Shown here: positions 60,809 to 64,000 of the stretch, piece by piece
How the letters are laid out: each line of letters opens with the position of its first letter
How positions within the stretch are numbered: the first letter of the stretch is position 1
Origin: Taibaiella helva
GTDB taxonomy: Bacteria > Bacteroidota > Bacteroidia > Chitinophagales > Chitinophagaceae
Length of the DNA: 64,000 nucleotides
Assembly: GCF_003545695.1 (NCBI RefSeq)
Contig: NZ_QUZZ01000002.1
Coordinates: 124,001-188,000 of the forward strand
Direction: 5' to 3'
Made by a program: the position numbers and the translations under genes
Notes under the pieces: model-generated
Seen by the model: only the letters and a program-made list of their open reading frames with translations
Told to the model about the DNA's origin: nothing
Database searches by the model: none

Positions 60809-63800
60809 ATGAAAAAATGCCACCTGCCCCTTATCCTTGCGCTTTTATTATTGCCTGGCCTGGTATCCAGAAGCGTTGCACAATTGCTGCCGCCCAACCA
60901 GCCGGAGCAGGATGCCTGCAATGCGCTGGTGCTCTGCGGCAGCTCCTTTACCTCACCTTACAGCTACCAGGGTGTAGGCGCTATAAATAATCTCGGCACG
61001 ACACCCTGCGGATCGGGAGAGGCCAATTCAGTCTGGCTGAAGCTTACCGTCAGCACTTCGGGTACCCTGGTCTTTACCATTACTCCCATATCGCCCCAGG
61101 ACGATTACGACTTTGCCGTGCTGAACATCAGCAATACGACCTGCAGCAACCTGAGTTCGGCCAACGTAGTACGCTGCAATTTCAACAACAACCAGCCGGG
61201 AAGCAATGTGAACGGCGTCATCGGGCTTAATACAACCTCTACCGTGCAAACCGTTGCCGGTGGCACTTTCGGCAGCTCCTTCTGCCAGCAGCTTAATGTA
61301 ACAGCGGGGCAGGTGTTCCTGATCCTGATCAACAACTTCGGCAATTATGCCCTCGGCGGACCGTCTTCAGGGTTTACTATCAATTTCGCAGGCTCCACGG
61401 CTACATTCAATGCGCCGCCGCCACCGCAGCTGCAGAGCATCCTGACACCGGTGTGCAATTATAAAAACGAGATCACGATACAGCTGAGCTCGGAAGTGAA
61501 ATGCAGCTCTATCGCCGCCAACGGCAGCGACTTTTACCTGAGCCCTTCCGGTACCATCGTCTCTGCCCAGGGGATCAACTGTTCCGGCCCGTCCGGCTAT
61601 ACCGATAAAGTAAAGCTTACCTTTTCGCCGGCGCTTCTGCCCGGTAGTTATACGGTTCATGCGCAGCAGGGCACCGATGGCAATACTTTGCTCGATCTGT
61701 GCAACAACCCGCTCGTTCTGCCTGCCCAGCTGAACTTTACAGTAAAGGAGCTCGCCAAAACCGTGACCATGACGCGTTGCTCGGGCCAGATGCCCTTTAC
61801 CTGGAACGGTATCAATGTAACGACCGGAGGGCCTGCAGCAGCTGTAGCGCACCACACCACCTCTTTCGGCTGCGATTCGGTTACCACACTTAACCTCACG
61901 GTGAGCCCTTCGGTGACGGCCACCGTAAGCGGCAGCGTGTGCAGCAACCAATTGCCCTATATCTGGAACGGCATCAGCGTTGCCACAGGAGGCCCGGCTG
62001 CAGCAACATTTAACAGCACCAGCACCGGTGGCTGCGATTCGGTAACAACGCTCAACCTTACGGTTAAGCCCGTTTATACCGGCACACAAACGATCCATAT
62101 CTGCAGCAGCCAGCTACCCTATACCTGGAATGGTGTCGTAGTGCCCGCCGGCGGCACGGCCGTGGCTACTTATACCGGTACGCAGGCCAATGGCTGTGAT
62201 TCTACTGTAACCCTCAACCTCGTGGTGCATCCGCCTTACAGCGGTACAGTCAATGTAACCATCTGTGCCAGCCAGCTGCCGTATACCTGGAACGGTATCG
62301 TAGTGCCTGCAGGAGGGACCTCGACAGCTGTTTATCATGGCACAACAACCTTCGGCTGCGACTCGGCAGTAAGCCTGAACCTTACCGTTAATCCCCTGTA
62401 CAGCGGCACGGCCGATGTAACGATCTGCAGCAACCAGCTGCCTTATGTATGGAATGGTATTACCGTTGCTGCGGGAGGTACAGCGGTAGCCGTCTATCAT
62501 GGCAGCACGGCGCTGGGCTGCGACTCGGCGGTGAGCCTGAACCTTACGGTAAAGCCGGTAAGCGCGGTTACTGTCAGCCGTACGGTATGCAGCAATCACC
62601 TGCCTTATGCCTGGAATGGTATTAATGTCGCCACAGGTGGTCCGGCAGCAGCTACCTATACCGTTACCGGCAGCAATGGCTGCGATTCCGTAACGACGCT
62701 CAATCTTACCGTGACGCCCGTAGTGCAGCATACGGAAAACCTGACCAAATGTGCGGCAGACATGCCTTTTACCTGGAACGGCATTACGGTAACGGCCGGC
62801 GGCACCGCTGTGGCCACATTCACCGGCACTTCTGCGGCTCAGTGCGACAGCCTTGTTCAGCTTAACCTGGTGGTGCAGCAGCCCGCGGCGGCGACATTTG
62901 CTGCGCAGGGCTGCAGTCAGGCTATATTTGAAGGGCATACCTACACGACCAGCCAGGTGCTGCACGACACTTTGCATTATACTACGGGTTGCGACAGCCT
63001 GTACCGCACGATCAATATTACGGTTTATCCCACCAACCCGGTAACGGTCAACCGGGATACTGCCGCCTGCGGTCAGCTGGTGTTCAACGGAGTAACCTAT
63101 ACCGCCAGCACTACGGTAACACAGACCTTCCAGAACGTGCACGGTTGCGACAGCTTGTACCTGGTTACGGCCATTACTATTCATTCCAACACACCGGGTA
63201 GCCTGGTGATCGATACGGCGGCTTGCGATGAAGTGATTTTTGAAGGCAGGACTTATACTGAAGAGACTACCCTGACCCGGATGTTCACCAACCGCTTCGG
63301 TTGTGACAGCCTGTTGCGTACGGTCAATGTAAGGCCGCAGCATTTCCGGTTGGCGCTGGCCGTCGATCCGCAGGCTATTGTTAATGGTGAGTATGTGCAG
63401 CTGAGCACATCAGGCAATGCCAGCTACCATCCGTATGCCTGGTATCCATCGGCTTACTTTCCCGATCAGCAGGCGCTGAACCAGAGGGCGAAGCCGCAGC
63501 ATGATGAAACATTTATGGTGGTGGCCGTTTCCGATCTGGGCTGCAAGGATTCCGCGCAGATAAAGGTGACCGTCGATACACTGGTGCCCGATGCCTTTAT
63601 GCCCAATGCTTTCAGCCCTAATGGCGATGGGCTCAACGATCGCTTTCTTCCCGGCTTCTTTAACCAGAGAGGCTATTCGGTCAAGATCTTCCGGATCTAT
63701 AACCGTTGGGGGCAGGAAGTCTACGACGGATCGGGCAAGAATAACCAGGGCTGGGACGGCACCTACTATAACCAGGGTAAGCCGGCCGACGGCGGTACTT

Positions 63801-63877
63801 ATTATTATGTATTGAAAGTAGTCTTCCTGAATGGAAAAGAAAAGATGATGAAAGGTGATGTACAATTGATCAGATAA
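60809..63877 (+). CDS. Large repeat-rich surface protein with CHU_C (type B T9SS) domain
   Basis: 1022 residues from the ATG at 60809 (signal peptide ending SVAQ). The N-terminal ~190 residues resemble a C1q/pre-peptidase-like beta sandwich with Cys (DACNALVLCGSSF, FVFTITPISPQDDYDFAVLNI). A linker is followed by seven tandem 54-residue repeats (61748-62881), each with a Cys-x-x-x-LPYxWNGI motif and a GCDS motif, then three divergent copies. The end is the CHU_C sorting domain (PNAFSPNGDGLNDRF, IYNRWGQEVYDGSG, GWDGTYYNQG, YYYVLKVVFLNG). Each repeat has two Cys that could form one disulfide. Probably an adhesin or stalk exported by type IX secretion. Divergent from the sigma operon. Confidence 0.92.
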   Translation: MKKCHLPLILALLLLPGLVSRSVAQLLPPNQPEQDACNALVLCGSSFTSPYSYQGVGAINNLGTTPCGSGEANSVWLKLTVSTSGTLVFTITPISPQDDYDFAVLNISNTTCSNLSSANVVRCNFNNNQPGSNVNGVIGLNTTSTVQTVAGGTFGSSFCQQLNVTAGQVFLILINNFGNYALGGPSSGFTINFAGSTATFNAPPPPQLQSILTPVCNYKNEITIQLSSEVKCSSIAANGSDFYLSPSGTIVSAQGINCSGPSGYTDKVKLTFSPALLPGSYTVHAQQGTDGNTLLDLCNNPLVLPAQLNFTVKELAKTVTMTRCSGQMPFTWNGINVTTGGPAAAVAHHTTSFGCDSVTTLNLTVSPSVTATVSGSVCSNQLPYIWNGISVATGGPAAATFNSTSTGGCDSVTTLNLTVKPVYTGTQTIHICSSQLPYTWNGVVVPAGGTAVATYTGTQANGCDSTVTLNLVVHPPYSGTVNVTICASQLPYTWNGIVVPAGGTSTAVYHGTTTFGCDSAVSLNLTVNPLYSGTADVTICSNQLPYVWNGITVAAGGTAVAVYHGSTALGCDSAVSLNLTVKPVSAVTVSRTVCSNHLPYAWNGINVATGGPAAATYTVTGSNGCDSVTTLNLTVTPVVQHTENLTKCAADMPFTWNGITVTAGGTAVATFTGTSAAQCDSLVQLNLVVQQPAAATFAAQGCSQAIFEGHTYTTSQVLHDTLHYTTGCDSLYRTINITVYPTNPVTVNRDTAACGQLVFNGVTYTASTTVTQTFQNVHGCDSLYLVTAITIHSNTPGSLVIDTAACDEVIFEGRTYTEETTLTRMFTNRFGCDSLLRTVNVRPQHFRLALAVDPQAIVNGEYVQLSTSGNASYHPYAWYPSAYFPDQQALNQRAKPQHDETFMVVAVSDLGCKDSAQIKVTVDTLVPDAFMPNAFSPNGDGLNDRFLPGFFNQRGYSVKIFRIYNRWGQEVYDGSGKNNQGWDGTYYNQGKPADGGTYYYVLKVVFLNGKEKMMKGDVQLIR
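61748..62881 (+). repeat. Seven tandem 162 bp coding repeats
   Basis: The Cys codon before QMPF/QLPY recurs exactly every 162 bases (TGC at 61778, 61940 and so on), giving seven units of 54 residues in the surface protein. Units 3-5 share the PYxWNGIxVxAGG core, while units 1, 2 and 6 share a TTGGPAA/ATGGPAA variant, so the copies fall into two classes. Confidence 0.85.
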
Positions 63878-63944
63878 GATATCCCGGCAGGTACTGGCCG
63901 GGAAGCAGGCAGGAATAAAGAATAACAGGCAGGAAAGTTGACCA

Positions 63945-63982
63945 GTTCCCGGGCCGGCGCATGCTGGTCCGGGGACTTTTTT
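63945..63982 (+). terminator. Rho-independent terminator of the repeat protein gene
   Basis: Stem GTTCCCGGGCC/GGTCCGGGGAC (two G-U pairs) followed by T6, 68 bases after the stop. Confidence 0.75.
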
Positions 63983-64000
63983 GTCCCGGGCAGAACGGAG

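Noticed and set aside
61748-62881. Regular 162 bp repeats considered as a CRISPR array
   Set aside because: The units are contiguous, in frame within a 1022-residue protein, and there are no spacers.
62114-63343. 409-codon frame antisense to the repeat protein
   Set aside because: Its repeats only mirror the 162 bp coding repeats of the sense strand.

Overview
This 64 kb window comes from a Bacteroidota chromosome, most likely the Chitinophagaceae/Chitinophagales. Grounds: type IX secretion (T9SS) C-terminal signals of both the short type A kind and the gliding-motility (CHU_C) kind; a FecI/FecR/TonB-receptor triad; a LytTR regulator paired with a TPR histidine kinase; a CzcA-TolC fusion with a DUF6660 leader gene; Bacteroidota-type promoters (TAnnTTTG at -7) with few Shine-Dalgarno sequences; and roughly 50% GC. 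The genus assignment is inference. There is no rRNA, tRNA, CRISPR array, prophage or transposase.

Layout. 1-14 kb: tail of an unknown gene, a T9SS-sorted protein, a LytTR/TPR-kinase two-component pair, small membrane proteins and lipoproteins, an orphan lanthipeptide-like precursor, a DUF4180 gene, a large PKD/CHU_C surface protein, an AraC regulator, an Ada alkylation-repair protein and an AhpD-like protein. 14.1 kb: a 128 bp nested inverted-repeat element. 14.2-20.2 kb: divalent-metal RND efflux operon (DUF6660, CzcA-TolC fusion, CzcB). 20.3-25.6 kb: Na+/H+ antiporter, WrbA-like flavoprotein, ABC exporter and cold-shock protein. 25.8-40.7 kb: housekeeping genes (gyrA, glutathione peroxidase, surE, ABC-2 permease, serC, radA, icd, MlaD-like protein, thioredoxin-reductase-like flavoprotein). 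40.8-45.6 kb: second cold-shock gene and an ATP synthase operon atpB-E-F-H-A that stops before gamma.

45.9-50.9 kb: a short lipid/polyene-type cassette (acyl carrier protein, LpxL-like acyltransferase, hotdog dehydratase, secreted protein, ketosynthase), then a DUF2007 protein and a zinc-less sirtuin. 51-56 kb: KirBac-type K+ channel, RNase HII, DUF4421 protein, MsrB, outer-membrane barrel and heme A synthase. 56.2-60.6 kb: sigma/anti-sigma/TonB receptor, probably for a siderophore or similar ligand. 60.8-63.9 kb: a 1022-residue CHU_C surface protein with seven near-perfect 54-residue repeats.

The items most worth a second look are the orphan RiPP precursor at 6.46 kb, the nested inverted-repeat element at 14.07 kb whose two hairpin loops are complementary, the repeat array at 61.7-62.9 kb, the reduced aryl-polyene-like cassette, and the operator-like palindrome in front of the flavoprotein at 39.7 kb. 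No complete new multi-gene defence or mobile system could be identified. Start codons were often moved inward from the longest open frame to the ATG that begins a signal peptide or the conserved domain.
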